A stretch of 64,000 nt of DNA from Falsiruegeria mediterranea M17 (GCF_900302455.1 NZ_ONZG01000005.1:124001-188000); one strand, 5' to 3'; numbered from the stretch's first letter, positions 18,004-27,698 are shown. Numbers and translations are program-made. The notes: generated by a model not told the origin, from the letters alone.

Positions 18004-18843
18004 ATGGACACACAACACAAGTTTCAGACGTTTCAAAAACTCCATGAGGCGCCGGGCGCCTTTGTGGTCGCAAATGCCTGTGATGGGGGTACGGCCCGGC
18101 TATTGACCGCCATCGGGTTTCCGGCGCTTGCGACCACCAGTGCGGGATTTGCCTTTTCGCGGGGTCAGGTCGATGGCATCTGCGGATTGAGCCGCGCCGA
18201 GATCCTGGACAACGCCCGCGAAATCGTGGCGGCCAGCGATCTGCCCGTCACGGCAGACCTTGAGGATGGGTTTGGCCATGATCCGGCAAACTGTGCCGAG
18301 ACCATTCGACAAGCCGCCGCTATCGGCTTGGTGGGTGGTTCCATCGAAGATGCCACCGGCAATCCCGACGATCCGATCTTTGAGTTTGAACACGCCGTTG
18401 ATCGCGTACGCGCGGCGGCCGAGACGTCTCGGGATCTACCATTTTTGCTGACCGCGCGGGCTGAGGGGCATTTGTGGGATCGTCCCGACATGGGCGAAAC
18501 CATCAGACGGTTGCAGGCCTTTGCCGAAGCCGGGGCCGATGTTCTTTACGCCCCGGGTCTGCCGGACCTGGATGCAATCCGCACCGTTTGTAACGAAGTG
18601 AACAAGCCTGTTAACGTTGTCATGGGGCTGAGGCCCCCGTTTTTTTCGGTGCAAGAACTGGCAGATGCCGGGGTTCGCCGGGTCAGTGTAGGTGGATCAT
18701 TTGCCCGGGCGGCCTTGGGTGCAATCCAGAGCGCAGGCAAGGAAGTCCTTGAAACGGGTACGTTTTCTTACACCGCTCAGGCAATGCCTGGCGCAGAAAT
18801 TGCTGCGGTGATGGCCTCGGATCAGAAAAACGACCGCAGTTGA
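18004..18843 (+). CDS. Isocitrate lyase/PEP mutase superfamily protein
   Basis: A 279-residue (beta/alpha)8 enzyme of the isocitrate lyase/phosphoenolpyruvate mutase superfamily. The start at 18004 is chosen because homologous residues begin there; the frame runs back to 17938. Landmarks are ALATTSAGFAFSRGQVDG, the metal-binding VTADLEDGFG, FLLTARAEGHLWDRP and ADVLYAPGLPD. The cysteine-histidine catalytic signature of isocitrate lyases (KKCGH) is not seen. This subfamily includes carboxy-PEP mutases, oxaloacetate hydrolases and 2-methylisocitrate lyase-like enzymes; the substrate is unknown. It lies between phoR and the Pho boxes of pstS, so a link to phosphate or phosphonate metabolism is possible but unproved. 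Confidence 0.8.
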   Translation: MDTQHKFQTFQKLHEAPGAFVVANACDGGTARLLTAIGFPALATTSAGFAFSRGQVDGICGLSRAEILDNAREIVAASDLPVTADLEDGFGHDPANCAETIRQAAAIGLVGGSIEDATGNPDDPIFEFEHAVDRVRAAAETSRDLPFLLTARAEGHLWDRPDMGETIRRLQAFAEAGADVLYAPGLPDLDAIRTVCNEVNKPVNVVMGLRPPFFSVQELADAGVRRVSVGGSFARAALGAIQSAGKEVLETGTFSYTAQAMPGAEIAAVMASDQKNDRS

Positions 18844-18868
18844 CGCCATTCTGCACCGCAGAAAAAAT

Positions 18869-18914
18869 CCGTCACAAAACTGCCATTGTCATACAGCTGT
18901 TACATACCTGTCAC
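18869..18914 (+). promoter_or_regulatory. Tandem Pho boxes upstream of pstS
   Basis: Heptamers resembling the PhoB half-site CTGTCAT recur at 11-base spacing: CCGTCAC at 18869 and CTGCCAT at 18880, then TTGTCAT at 18886, CTGTTAC at 18897 and CTGTCAC at 18908. The 11-base step and A/T-rich spacers match known Pho boxes bound by PhoB dimers. They end 86 bases before the pstS start, consistent with activation by phosphorylated PhoB. Confidence 0.82.
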
Positions 18915-19000
18915 AAAAGCCTCACCAAAGCCGCTTACGAGTCGCGGCAAGATCATCATGGGGGTGATCGACCCAAGTTTTGTTCATCAGGAGACATAGA

Positions 19001-20044
19001 ATGTCCTTCGTGAAACTCTCTGCATCGGCCATCGCCATTGCTGCCGTTTCTGCCACCACCGCATACGCACGTGACAACGTTCAGGTTGCAGGCTCGTCCA
19101 CCGTTCTGCCTTACGCGTCGATCGTGGCCGAAGCTTTCGGCGAAAACTTTGACTTCCCGACACCGGTTGTCGAAGGTGGCGGTTCGGGTGCAGGCCGCAA
19201 GAAAATGTGTGAAGGCGTTGGCCCCAACACCATCGACATCGCCAACTCGTCCTCGCGCATCAAGCAGTCGGACATTGACCTGTGTGCATCCAATGGCGTG
19301 ACCGAGATCATCGAAGTGCGCTTTGGCTACGACGGCATCGTCTTCGCATCGGACATCAACGGCCCCTCGTTTGCCTTTTCGCCCGCTGACTGGTTCAACG
19401 CCATTGCCAAGCAGGTTGTGGTTGACGGCAAGCTGGTCGACAACCCGAACGCCCAGTGGTCGGACGTGAACGGCGACCTGCCCGCACAGAACATCCTGGC
19501 GTTCATCCCGGGCACCAAGCACGGCACCCGCGAAGTGTTCGACAAGAAAGTTCTGGAAGCAGGCTGTAAAGCAACCGGCGCCATGGACATCTTCAAAGAA
19601 GCCAACGGCGGCGACAAGAAAGCAGCCAAGAAAGCCTGTCACTCTCTGCGCACCGACGGCGTTTCGGTCGACATCGACGGCGACTATACCGAGACCCTGT
19701 CGCGTCTGGCGGCCAACCCCGAAGCCATCGGCGTCTTTGGTCTGTCGTTCTACCAGAACAACACCGACAAGTTGGTTGTTGCCACCATGGACAACGTCAC
19801 CCCCTCGACCGAGACCGTTGCCTCGGGTGAGTATCCGGTTTCGCGCCCGCTGTACTTCTACATCAAGAAAGCGCACCTGGGTGTGACCCCTGGCCTGCAG
19901 GAATATGTCGACTTCTTCGTGAGCGACGACATGGCAGGCCCCGATGGCCCGCTGGCTGACTATGGTCTGGTTTCGGACCCCGAGCTGGCCAAGACTCAGG
20001 AAATGGTTGCCAACGGCACCCCGATGGCCCCTCTGTCGAACTGA
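19001..20044 (+). CDS. pstS: Phosphate ABC transporter substrate-binding protein PstS
   Basis: A 347-residue periplasmic phosphate-binding protein. The start at 19001 has AGGAG 10 bases upstream; a longer frame from 18980 lacks this. A signal peptide (MSFVKLSASAIAIAAVSATT) is cleaved near AYA-RDN. The phosphate-binding motifs are visible: AGSSTVLPYA, EGGGSGAGRKKMCEG, ANSSSRIK and the GTKHGTREVFD segment. It feeds phosphate to PstCA. It is separated from pstC by a strong terminator, so read-through would lower expression of the membrane genes relative to PstS. Confidence 0.95.
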   Translation: MSFVKLSASAIAIAAVSATTAYARDNVQVAGSSTVLPYASIVAEAFGENFDFPTPVVEGGGSGAGRKKMCEGVGPNTIDIANSSSRIKQSDIDLCASNGVTEIIEVRFGYDGIVFASDINGPSFAFSPADWFNAIAKQVVVDGKLVDNPNAQWSDVNGDLPAQNILAFIPGTKHGTREVFDKKVLEAGCKATGAMDIFKEANGGDKKAAKKACHSLRTDGVSVDIDGDYTETLSRLAANPEAIGVFGLSFYQNNTDKLVVATMDNVTPSTETVASGEYPVSRPLYFYIKKAHLGVTPGLQEYVDFFVSDDMAGPDGPLADYGLVSDPELAKTQEMVANGTPMAPLSN

Positions 20045-20062
20045 TCGGCACTTGACTGACAG

Positions 20063-20094
20063 GGTGGTGCCGTATTCACGGCGCCACCTTTTTT
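20063..20094 (+). terminator. Terminator/attenuator between pstS and pstC
   Basis: GGTGGTGCCGT (20063-20073), loop ATTC and ACGGCGCCACC (20078-20088) form an 11-bp stem with one G-U pair, followed by six T residues. This is a full intrinsic terminator placed after the binding-protein gene; partial read-through is expected because no separate promoter for pstC is obvious. Confidence 0.85.
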
Positions 20095-20130
20095 CACTTT
20101 CTTCCCTTTGACTTCCGCGTTGGAGCTCCC

Positions 20131-21591
20131 ATGAACGCAGGTCTTGTCCTTCTTGTCGTTGTGGCCCTAGCCGCGATTGGCTTTGTCATTGGTCGCTCTC
20201 GCGCGATCAGCACCGCAGGCGGAGACGCCCGCGGGCTTCATTCGCTTCCAGGTTACTATGGTCAGACAGTGTTTCTGTTTACGGCCGTGCCTGCGCTTTT
20301 GGTGATGATTGGCTGGTTGCTGTTTCAGCCGCTTTACATCGACGGCCAGATCTCTGACATGATCAGCGACACCGACATCGCCGAAGGCAGCTCGCGCAGC
20401 TTGGTCATGTCCGATGTTCGCCGCGTCGCCTCTGGTCTGAACACGGCCTTGGAAAAGGGCATCGTGTCCGAGACGCAGATCGCCTCGATGACGACCGACA
20501 ACACCGACGTGCGCGCCATGCTTGGCAGCGCCGGTATCGCGCTGGCCTCGGCCGTCGAGCAGAACATCCTGACCGTGGCCAAGGAATACCGTCAGATCAA
20601 AGGGACGCTTGGCCTGTTGATGGCCGGTGTTGTTATCTTGATTGCGGCTGCTGGTTTCCTCGTTTCCGTCAAGCGCATCCACCCAGATTATCGCGCCCGT
20701 AACGTTTCCGAGCGTGCGATCAAGGCGCTGTTGATCGTGGCAAGCCTGGTGGCCATCCTGACCACCGTTGGCATCATTTTTTCGCTGGTGTTCGAAACCG
20801 TGCGGTTCTTTGGCCTGTACCCAGCCAAGGACTTCTTTTTCAGCCTGACCTGGAACCCGCAGTTCAGTGGCGGTTCGGACTTGGGCATCTTCCCGTTGCT
20901 GTGGGGTACGCTTTACGTGTCATTTGTGGCGCTTCTCTTTGCCGTGCCCATCGGCTTGATGGTTGCGATTTACCTGTCCGAATATGCCAGCAACCGGGTG
21001 CGATCCATCGTCAAACCGATGGTCGAGGTTCTGGCCGGCATTCCCACAATTGTTTACGGTCTCTTTGCGCTGATCACAGTTGGTCCCTTGTTGCGTGACT
21101 ACTTCGCTCAGCCTTTGGGTCTTGGGACATCGTCGTCTTCGGTCCTGACTGCTGGCCTTGTCATGGGCATCATGCTGATCCCGTTTGTGTCGTCGCTGTC
21201 CGATGACGTGATCAACGCTGTGCCGCAATCCATGCGCGACGGGTCTTACGGCCTGGGCGCAACCCAGTCCGAGACCGTCAAGCAAGTGATCTTGCCTGCG
21301 GCTTTGCCGGGTGTTGTTGGCGCAATCCTGCTGGCGGCTTCGCGCGCCATTGGCGAGACGATGATCGTGGTCATGGGGGCAGGGGCCGCGGCTAAGCTGT
21401 CACTCAACCCGTTCGAAGCCATGACAACCATCACCGTCAAGATCGTCAGCCAGCTGACCGGGGACACTGAGTTCGAAAGCCCCGAAACTCTGGTGGCCTT
21501 TGCCCTTGGCCTGTCCCTTTTTGTCATCACGTTGGGGCTGAACGTCCTGGCGCTTTACATCGTCCGTAAGTACCGGGAGCAGTACGAATGA
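20131..21591 (+). CDS. pstC: Phosphate ABC transporter permease PstC (long form)
   Basis: A 486-residue integral membrane permease. The C-terminal 270 residues are the conserved PstC core with the coupling loop QSMRDGSYGLGATQSETVKQV (about 369-389) and GAILLAASRAIGETM. The N-terminal 200 residues carry extra membrane helices and a loop, so it is longer than E. coli PstC (about 320). Long PstC proteins are usual in this group of alphaproteobacteria. The stop overlaps the pstA start (ATGA at 21588-21591). Together with PstA it forms the phosphate channel. Confidence 0.93.
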   Translation: MNAGLVLLVVVALAAIGFVIGRSRAISTAGGDARGLHSLPGYYGQTVFLFTAVPALLVMIGWLLFQPLYIDGQISDMISDTDIAEGSSRSLVMSDVRRVASGLNTALEKGIVSETQIASMTTDNTDVRAMLGSAGIALASAVEQNILTVAKEYRQIKGTLGLLMAGVVILIAAAGFLVSVKRIHPDYRARNVSERAIKALLIVASLVAILTTVGIIFSLVFETVRFFGLYPAKDFFFSLTWNPQFSGGSDLGIFPLLWGTLYVSFVALLFAVPIGLMVAIYLSEYASNRVRSIVKPMVEVLAGIPTIVYGLFALITVGPLLRDYFAQPLGLGTSSSSVLTAGLVMGIMLIPFVSSLSDDVINAVPQSMRDGSYGLGATQSETVKQVILPAALPGVVGAILLAASRAIGETMIVVMGAGAAAKLSLNPFEAMTTITVKIVSQLTGDTEFESPETLVAFALGLSLFVITLGLNVLALYIVRKYREQYE

Positions 21592-22943
21592 CCGACGCAA
21601 CCTCGTCCGGCGCATCGCCCACGACCAAGCACGCCACCTCGCTTCTGGCCGCTGATGACAGAACCCGCCGCCGCAACGCGGCCGAGGCCCGCTTCCGGGG
21701 CTATGGCGTCGCTGCCATCGTTGTCGCCATAATGGCGCTGGTGGGGCTGGTCAGCTCGATCCTCTACAACGGCTCTTCGGCCTTCTTTCAGACGTTCATC
21801 ACGCTTGAGGTCTATCTGGACCCCGCCAAGCTGGACAAAAAGGGCACAGGAGATCCTGAAGAAATCCGCAAGGTCACAACGTTTGGCTACGCGCCCCTGA
21901 TTGTCGCCTCGTTCGAGAAATTGGCCGAAGAAGACGGGATTGCGGTTGATGGCCTGACCGCCAAAAAGGCGGCTGCGCTGATCTCGAAAGAGGGGGCCGC
22001 TGATCTGCGCCGCTATGTCCGCGCCGATGTGAACCGCGTGGGTCAAACGGTGGAGTTCAAGTTCCTCGCCTCGGGCCGTATCGATGGCTACTACAAGGGC
22101 CGGGTGACGATGGAATCCGCCGAAATCGACAACAACATCTCGCCCGAGCAGCTGCAACTGGCGGATCAACTGAAAGAGGCAGGCCTGCTGAAAACCTCGT
22201 GGAACTGGGGTTTCCTGACCATGGCGGACGCGTCCGAGAACCGCCCCGAGGCGGCTGGTCTGGGCGTGGCGATCCTGGGATCGTTCTACATGATGATCAT
22301 CGTGCTGTGCCTGACACTCCCCATTGGTGTTGCAGCCTCGATCTATCTTGAGGAATTTGCGCCAAAGAACCGGTTCACGGATCTGGTCGAGGTGAACATT
22401 TCCAATCTCGCTGCGGTTCCATCCATCGTGTTCGGTATCCTGGGCCTATCGATTTTCATCAACTTCGCTGGCCTGCCTCAGTCGGCCCCGATTGTGGGCG
22501 GTCTGGTGCTGACGCTGATGACCTTGCCGACGATCATTATCGCCACGCGCGCCTCGCTCAAGGCGGTTCCGCCGTCGATCCGCGATGCCGCGTTGGGTGT
22601 GGGCGCCTCCCGAATGCAGGCCGTTTTCCACCACGTTCTGCCGCTGGCCATGCCGGGCATTCTGACCGGGACCATCATCGGTCTGGCGCAGGCGCTTGGC
22701 GAGACAGCTCCGCTGATGCTGATCGGTATGGTCGCCTTTGTGCGCGAATACCCCAGTGCCCCGCCCGAGGGGTTCTTTGAACCTGCTGCTGCGTTGCCGG
22801 TTCAGGTCTACAACTGGACCCAACGCGCGGACCCTGCGTTTGTTGAGCGCGCATCCGGTGCGATCATCGTTCTGCTGGTGTTCCTGCTGATCATGAACGC
22901 CGTCGCCATCATTCTGCGTCGCCGCTTTGAGCGCCGCTGGTAA
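21588..22943 (+). CDS. pstA: Phosphate ABC transporter permease PstA (long form)
   Basis: A 451-residue permease partner of PstC. The N-terminal 200 residues hold one membrane helix (about 38-60) and a large, probably periplasmic, domain. The conserved transport domain follows with APKNRFTDLVEVNISNLAAV, the coupling segment PPSIRDAALGVGASRMQAVF and LAQALGETAPLMLIG. The long form parallels the long PstC next to it. Translational coupling to pstC is shown by the 4-base overlap. Confidence 0.93.
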   Translation: MTDATSSGASPTTKHATSLLAADDRTRRRNAAEARFRGYGVAAIVVAIMALVGLVSSILYNGSSAFFQTFITLEVYLDPAKLDKKGTGDPEEIRKVTTFGYAPLIVASFEKLAEEDGIAVDGLTAKKAAALISKEGAADLRRYVRADVNRVGQTVEFKFLASGRIDGYYKGRVTMESAEIDNNISPEQLQLADQLKEAGLLKTSWNWGFLTMADASENRPEAAGLGVAILGSFYMMIIVLCLTLPIGVAASIYLEEFAPKNRFTDLVEVNISNLAAVPSIVFGILGLSIFINFAGLPQSAPIVGGLVLTLMTLPTIIIATRASLKAVPPSIRDAALGVGASRMQAVFHHVLPLAMPGILTGTIIGLAQALGETAPLMLIGMVAFVREYPSAPPEGFFEPAAALPVQVYNWTQRADPAFVERASGAIIVLLVFLLIMNAVAIILRRRFERRW

Positions 22944-22961
22944 AAAGTTAGGATCGAACCC

Positions 22962-23762
22962 ATGTTTGATACGCAGACACACAAGGACAATGCCGTGGAA
23001 AGCAAAGCCACCAAGATCGAATGTCGCGATTGCCAAGTCTACTATGGCGACACGCATGCCATCAAAGATGTGAATGTCGACATCGAAGACAAGACCGTCA
23101 CCGCATTCATTGGCCCGTCCGGCTGCGGCAAGTCCACCTTCCTGCGTTGCCTGAACCGCATGAATGACACCATCGACATCGCTCGTGTCATGGGGTCGTT
23201 CAAGCTGGACGGTGAAGAGATCTATGACAAGCGGGTCGACCCGGTGCAGCTCCGTGCCAAAGTGGGAATGGTGTTTCAGAAACCGAACCCGTTCCCCAAG
23301 TCTATCTATGACAACGTGGCCTATGGCCCACGAATTCACGGTTTGGCCAGGAACAAGGCTGATCTGGACGAGATCGTCGAGAAATCCCTGCGCCGCGGTG
23401 CAATCTGGGATGAGGTCAAGGATCGCCTCGACGCGCCCGGCACCGGCCTGTCGGGTGGCCAGCAGCAGCGCCTGTGCATTGCTCGCGCCGTTGCGACCGA
23501 GCCTGAGGTTTTGCTGATGGACGAGCCATGCTCGGCCTTGGACCCGATCGCAACCGCACAGGTCGAAGAGCTGATCGACGAGCTGCGCCAGCGCTATTCG
23601 GTGGTCATCGTGACCCACTCGATGCAACAGGCCGCGCGCGTCAGCCAAAAGACAGCCTTTTTCCACCTGGGCAACCTGGTGGAGTTCGGCGAGACCGGGC
23701 AGATCTTTACCAACCCGGAAGACCCGCGCACTGAAAGCTACATCACCGGACGGATCGGCTGA
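22962..23762 (+). CDS. pstB: Phosphate ABC transporter ATP-binding protein PstB
   Basis: A 266-residue ATPase. Walker A is GPSGCGKST (51-59), the phosphate-specific [12 protein letters not shown] follows, the Q-loop region reads VFQKPNPFP, the signature is [14 protein letters not shown] and Walker B is [16 protein letters not shown]. These are diagnostic of PstB. It powers PstCA and, with PhoU, takes part in PhoR signalling. It is 18 bases after pstA and 10 before phoU. Confidence 0.96.
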   Translation: MFDTQTHKDNAVESKATKIECRDCQVYYGDTHAIKDVNVDIEDKTVTAFIGPSGCGKSTFLRCLNRMNDTIDIARVMGSFKLDGEEIYDKRVDPVQLRAKVGMVFQKPNPFPKSIYDNVAYGPRIHGLARNKADLDEIVEKSLRRGAIWDEVKDRLDAPGTGLSGGQQQRLCIARAVATEPEVLLMDEPCSALDPIATAQVEELIDELRQRYSVVIVTHSMQQAARVSQKTAFFHLGNLVEFGETGQIFTNPEDPRTESYITGRIG

Positions 23763-23772
23763 GGACACCTTC

Positions 23773-24486
23773 ATGAACACGACCGAACAACATATCGCTT
23801 CCGCGTTCGACCGCGACCTGGAGGCCATCCAGGCCAATATCATGAAGATGGGTGGGCTGGTCGAAGCCGCCATCATGAGCTCGGCCCGTTCGCTGGAAAC
23901 CCGCGACGAGGAGCTGGCCCAAGAGGTTCGCGCTGGTGACAAGGCCATCGACGCGCTCGAGGATCTGATCAACGAGGAAACTGCGCGCCTGATCGCCTTG
24001 CGAGCCCCAACTGCGGGCGACTTGAGACTGGTTCTGTCCGTGCTCAAGGTGTCCGGCAACCTGGAACGCATCGGTGATTATTCCAAGAACATCGCCAAGC
24101 GCACCGGTGTGCTGGTGCAATCCCCACCCGTCAACGACAGCGCCGCTGCCCTGCGCCGCATGGCGCGCGAGGTCGAGCTGATGCTCAAGGACGCACTGGA
24201 TGCCTATATCCAGCGCGACGCCGAACTGGCCCAGGACGTGATCAATCGCGACCACGAGGTTGACCAGATGTACAATGCGCTGTTCCGCGAATTCCTGACC
24301 TTCATGGCGGAAGATCCGCGCAACATCACCTCGTGCATGCATCTGCATTTCATCGCCAAAAATATCGAGCGGATGGGCGACCATGTTACCTCGATCGCCG
24401 AACAGGTGGTTTATCTGGTGACCGGCGCTCGACCCGAAGAGGCGCGCCCGAAAGCGGATACCACATCTGTCGTGACAGAGGGGTAG
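23773..24486 (+). CDS. phoU: Phosphate signalling protein PhoU
   Basis: A 237-residue cytoplasmic protein made of two three-helix PhoU repeats. Each carries the acidic metal-binding pattern E/DxxxD: RAGDKAIDALEDLINEE in the first repeat and NRDHEVDQMYNALFREF in the second. It restrains PhoR when phosphate is ample and modulates the Pst transporter. It lies between pstB and phoB in the order typical of alphaproteobacteria. Confidence 0.95.
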   Translation: MNTTEQHIASAFDRDLEAIQANIMKMGGLVEAAIMSSARSLETRDEELAQEVRAGDKAIDALEDLINEETARLIALRAPTAGDLRLVLSVLKVSGNLERIGDYSKNIAKRTGVLVQSPPVNDSAAALRRMAREVELMLKDALDAYIQRDAELAQDVINRDHEVDQMYNALFREFLTFMAEDPRNITSCMHLHFIAKNIERMGDHVTSIAEQVVYLVTGARPEEARPKADTTSVVTEG

Positions 24487-24491
24487 GGAGC

Positions 24492-25181
24492 ATGTCTGCC
24501 GATCAACCCACTGTTTTGGTTGTCGAAGACGAGTTGGCGCAGCGCGAAGTGCTGGCCTACAACCTCGAAGCCGAAGGGTTTCGCGTCTCCAAGGCCGAAA
24601 ATGGCGACGAGGCGCTGCTGTTGGTAGACGAAGACAGCCCGGACATCATTGTTCTGGACTGGATGATGCCAAACCTGAGCGGCATCGAGGTCTGTCGGCG
24701 GCTGAAAACCCGGCCCGAAACACGCTCGATCCCGATCATCATGCTGTCCGCCCGATCCGAGGAGGTCGACAAGGTGCGCGGCTTGGAAACGGGTGCGGAT
24801 GACTATGTGGTCAAACCCTATTCCGTGGTGGAACTGATGGCCCGCGTACGCACGCAATTGCGTCGTGTACGTCCGGCCACCGTTGGTATCCGGCTGGAGT
24901 TCGACGACATCATCCTGGACGCCGAGACCCACAAGGTCAGTCGCGATGAAAAGCCGTTGAAACTGGGCCCGACCGAGTTCCGCCTGCTGTCCACCTTCAT
25001 GGAAAAGCCCGGCCGTGTCTGGAGCCGCGAGCAGCTTCTGGATCGTGTCTGGGGGCGGGACATCTATGTCGACACCCGCACAGTGGACGTTCACATCGGT
25101 CGTCTGCGCAAGGCTCTGACCCAGCATGGCGGATCTGATCCAGTGCGGACCGTTCGTGGTGCAGGCTACGCTTTGGGTTAA
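24492..25181 (+). CDS. phoB: Phosphate-regulon response regulator PhoB
   Basis: A 229-residue OmpR-family regulator. The start is at 24492, where MSADQPTVLVVEDE begins 5 bases after the phoU stop and GGGAG lies just upstream; the frame runs further back inside phoU. The receiver domain has acidic residues E12-D13, phosphoacceptor D56 (VLDWMMP) and the invariant lysine in DYVVKPYS. The winged-helix domain ends HIGRLRKALTQHG and [11 protein letters not shown]. It should bind the Pho boxes at 18869-18914. Its 3' end overlaps the convergent LysR gene by 4 bases. Confidence 0.95.
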   Translation: MSADQPTVLVVEDELAQREVLAYNLEAEGFRVSKAENGDEALLLVDEDSPDIIVLDWMMPNLSGIEVCRRLKTRPETRSIPIIMLSARSEEVDKVRGLETGADDYVVKPYSVVELMARVRTQLRRVRPATVGIRLEFDDIILDAETHKVSRDEKPLKLGPTEFRLLSTFMEKPGRVWSREQLLDRVWGRDIYVDTRTVDVHIGRLRKALTQHGGSDPVRTVRGAGYALG

Positions 25182-26083
25182 CGGGGCAGGTCGTCTTCGG
25201 GCTGTGCCTTGGAGGCCAGCCAATGCCGAAACTCCATCAAGGACTGGTCGCGTGATTTTGTGCGCGGCCAGACCAGGTAATAAGCGCCCTTGGTTTCAAT
25301 CGCCTGAGGGTGCAAAGCCACCAGGCGCCCTGTCGCCAAGTCTTGTTCGGCGAGGTAATCCGGGATCAAGGCGACCCCAAGCCCATGCAAGGCTGCCTGC
25401 GTGATCGTTGAAAACTGATCATACATGGTGCCGGGCAAGGGTGCGCTGAGCGATACGCCGTTTTGTTCCAGCCAATCCTGCCAGGCGTTTGGTCGGGTCT
25501 GGATGTGCAGCAACGGCAGACGCAGCAGATCTTTGGGCGATTGTGGGGTCTTTGCTTGGATCAAAGAGGGGGCGCAAACAGGCAATACGCGTTCGGTGCG
25601 CAGCAACAAGTTGTCCGTATCCGGCCAATCCCCAACACCAAAATGTATTGCTGCATCAAAGGGTTCTTGCGCAAAGTTGAACGCTTCTAGGCGGGTGGCC
25701 ATGTTGATCGTGATTTCAGGGTAGAGCCGTGCAAATTCGGGCAGACGCGGCATTAGCCACCGCATTCCAAATGTCGGCAGGATCGCCAGGTTCAGTGTTC
25801 CCCCAACTGGTGCCACTTGCAACCGCAGCGAGGCTTGGGCGATCTGGTTCAACGCCTGCCTGACCTCGGTCACATAATCCTGTGCAGTGGGCGCGATCGA
25901 CAAACGCTTGCGATCCCGCTGGATCAACTCGACTCCCAGGTGCTGCTCCAACCCCTGCAGCTGACGACTGACGGCACCTTGGGTCAACGACATCTCATCC
26001 GCGACGGCGGATGCGGACCCCAAACGGTCAAGCGCTTCCAGTGCGCGCAGCGAGGAAATAGAGGGGAGAAACCGATGCGACAT
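25178..26083 (-). CDS. LysR-family regulator, probably of glutaryl-CoA dehydrogenase (GcdR-like)
   Basis: About 301 residues from the ATG at 26083 (a second ATG at 26089 is equally possible; the frame runs to 26263 but that part is not homologous). The N-terminal winged HTH reads [36 protein letters not shown], of the GcvA-like group. The effector domain follows, with [20 protein letters not shown] and [22 protein letters not shown]. It is divergent from gcdH, with about 100 bases between the starts, the usual arrangement of a LysR regulator and its target. Regulation of gcdH is inference from position. Confidence 0.85.
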   Translation of the reverse strand: MSHRFLPSISSLRALEALDRLGSASAVADEMSLTQGAVSRQLQGLEQHLGVELIQRDRKRLSIAPTAQDYVTEVRQALNQIAQASLRLQVAPVGGTLNLAILPTFGMRWLMPRLPEFARLYPEITINMATRLEAFNFAQEPFDAAIHFGVGDWPDTDNLLLRTERVLPVCAPSLIQAKTPQSPKDLLRLPLLHIQTRPNAWQDWLEQNGVSLSAPLPGTMYDQFSTITQAALHGLGVALIPDYLAEQDLATGRLVALHPQAIETKGAYYLVWPRTKSRDQSLMEFRHWLASKAQPEDDLPR

Positions 26084-26184
26084 GCTCATGTATGCGTTTT
26101 TGTCATGAAAAAATGCGAAAGTCTCGCTGTTTTTTGAGCTTTTCTCAGGGTAGGGTGTGCGCAATTCCAAACTGGAGATGTGCC

Positions 26185-27414
26185 ATGAACGCCCCACTGA
26201 CCAAACCGACCCTTCGCGCCAAAGATGCACCTGATCTGGGCAAATTCGATTGGGAAGACCCATTCCGCCTGAACGATCAGCTGAACGAAGACGAACGCAT
26301 GATCGCCGCCAGTGCCCGTGCCTATGCGCAGGAAAAACTACAGCCGCGCGTCACCGAGGCGTTCCAGACCGAGCAAACAGATCCCGAGATCTTCCGCGAA
26401 ATGGGCGAAATGGGCCTGTTGGGCGTGACCGTCCCCGAGCAATACGGTGGCCTCGGCTCGGGATATGTCAGCTATGGTCTGGTTGCGCGCGAGGTCGAGC
26501 GCGTCGACAGCGGCTATCGTTCGATGATGTCGGTGCAAAGCTCGCTGGTGATGTACCCGATCTATGCCTATGGCAGCGAAGAGCAGCGCAACAAATACCT
26601 GCCGAAACTCTCCAGCGGCGAGTTCATCGGCTGCTTTGGCCTGACCGAACCGGATGCAGGCTCTGACCCGGCGGGCATGAAAACCCGCGCCGAGAAGATC
26701 GACGGCGGCTATCGTCTGACCGGCACCAAGATGTGGATCTCGAACGCACCGATTGCCGACGTCTTTGTGGTCTGGGCCAAATCCGACGCACATGACGGCA
26801 AGATCCGCGGCTTTGTCCTGGAAAAGGGCACCAAGGGTCTGAGCGCCCCCAAGATTGAAAACAAGATGAGCCTGCGCGCGTCGATCACCGGTGAAATCGT
26901 GATGGACGGCGTCGAAGTGGGCGAAGATGCACTGTTGCCGCACGTGCAAGGCCTGAAAGGCCCGTTCGGCTGTCTGAACCGAGCGCGTTATGGCATCAGC
27001 TGGGGTGTGATGGGCGCGGCCGAGGCCTGCTGGCACGGCGCACGTCAATACGGGCTCGACCGGCATCAATTCAACCGTCCGCTGGCGCAAACGCAGCTGT
27101 TTCAGCGCAAGCTGGCCGACATGCAGACCGAAATCTCTCTGGGCTTGCAAGCAAGCCTGCGGGTGGGACGCCTGATGGACGAAGCCAACGCAGCGCCAGA
27201 AATGATCTCGATCGTCAAACGCAACAACTGCGGCAAGGCATTGGAAATCGCACGCCAAAGCCGCGACATGCACGGCGGCAACGGTATCAGCCTGGAATTC
27301 CAGGTCATCCGTCACATGGTGAACCTGGAAACGGTCAACACCTACGAGGGAACCCACGACGTGCACGCGCTGATCCTTGGTCGTGCCCAGACCGGACTGC
27401 AAGCGTTCTACTGA
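26185..27414 (+). CDS. gcdH: Glutaryl-CoA dehydrogenase
   Basis: A 409-residue flavoprotein of the acyl-CoA dehydrogenase family that oxidises and decarboxylates glutaryl-CoA to crotonyl-CoA in lysine, tryptophan and aromatic degradation. The start at 26185 has TGGAGA upstream; the frame from 26092 is not homologous. Diagnostic segments are [45 protein letters not shown] and [15 protein letters not shown]. The catalytic Glu lies in [20 protein letters not shown], as in known GCDHs. Length is normal. It is followed by a terminator. Confidence 0.95.
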   Translation: MNAPLTKPTLRAKDAPDLGKFDWEDPFRLNDQLNEDERMIAASARAYAQEKLQPRVTEAFQTEQTDPEIFREMGEMGLLGVTVPEQYGGLGSGYVSYGLVAREVERVDSGYRSMMSVQSSLVMYPIYAYGSEEQRNKYLPKLSSGEFIGCFGLTEPDAGSDPAGMKTRAEKIDGGYRLTGTKMWISNAPIADVFVVWAKSDAHDGKIRGFVLEKGTKGLSAPKIENKMSLRASITGEIVMDGVEVGEDALLPHVQGLKGPFGCLNRARYGISWGVMGAAEACWHGARQYGLDRHQFNRPLAQTQLFQRKLADMQTEISLGLQASLRVGRLMDEANAAPEMISIVKRNNCGKALEIARQSRDMHGGNGISLEFQVIRHMVNLETVNTYEGTHDVHALILGRAQTGLQAFY

Positions 27415-27428
27415 TATCTGTCAACCAC

Positions 27429-27454
27429 AAGCCCGGGAGCGATCCCGGGCTTTG
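27429..27454 (+). terminator. Terminator after gcdH
   Basis: AAGCCCGGG (27429-27437), loop AGCGAT and CCCGGGCTT (27444-27452), followed by TGTCGTTG. Perfect 9-bp stem with a short T-rich tail. Confidence 0.75.
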
Positions 27455-27580
27455 TCGTTGCAAGCTTTTGGAAACTGCTAAAATTGCCAACTGACAATCA
27501 CCGAGGACTCTGTCATAAAAACTCGGGCGGCTGTGCAACAAGATGACGCCTTAGGTTCGATGAAGAACTACGGTTAATCA

Positions 27581-27697
27581 ATGGCTGTCTACACAGGCGC
27601 GCGCGGTATGGAGGTTCAAGTCATCACCGACAATAGCGCCCAAACCTATGACGTTGAACGCGTTGCACCAACGCTCGAATTGCGGAACCTGTTCTGA
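27581..27697 (+). pseudogene. 38-codon frame, possible remnant of a gene lost upstream of the ABC set
   Basis: ATG at 27581 to TGA at 27697, ending 1 base before the GTG start of the ABC ATPase. It encodes MAVYTGARGMEVQVITDNSA and continues YDVERVAPTLELRNLF. The pattern is protein-like (alternating hydrophobic residues, a terminal Leu-Phe) and resembles, by eye, the C-terminal strand pair of DUF2796-type metal-binding proteins, which often precede ABC/DUF3299 genes. A stop codon at 27575 closes the frame, and no plausible upstream part is seen in the other frames. It could equally be a short leader peptide. The rest of the 27455-27698 gap shows nothing I can name. Confidence 0.35.
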
Positions 27698-27698
27698 A

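Noticed and set aside
22446-24071. A 541-codon minus-strand frame opposite pstA, pstB and phoU
   Set aside because: It is antisense to three certain genes with diagnostic motifs; long antisense frames are expected in GC-rich DNA, and its composition is not protein-like.
26338-27402. A 354-codon frame opposite gcdH
   Set aside because: It is a shadow of a well-recognised gene and is rich in His/Arg/Gln, as antisense frames of such genes usually are.
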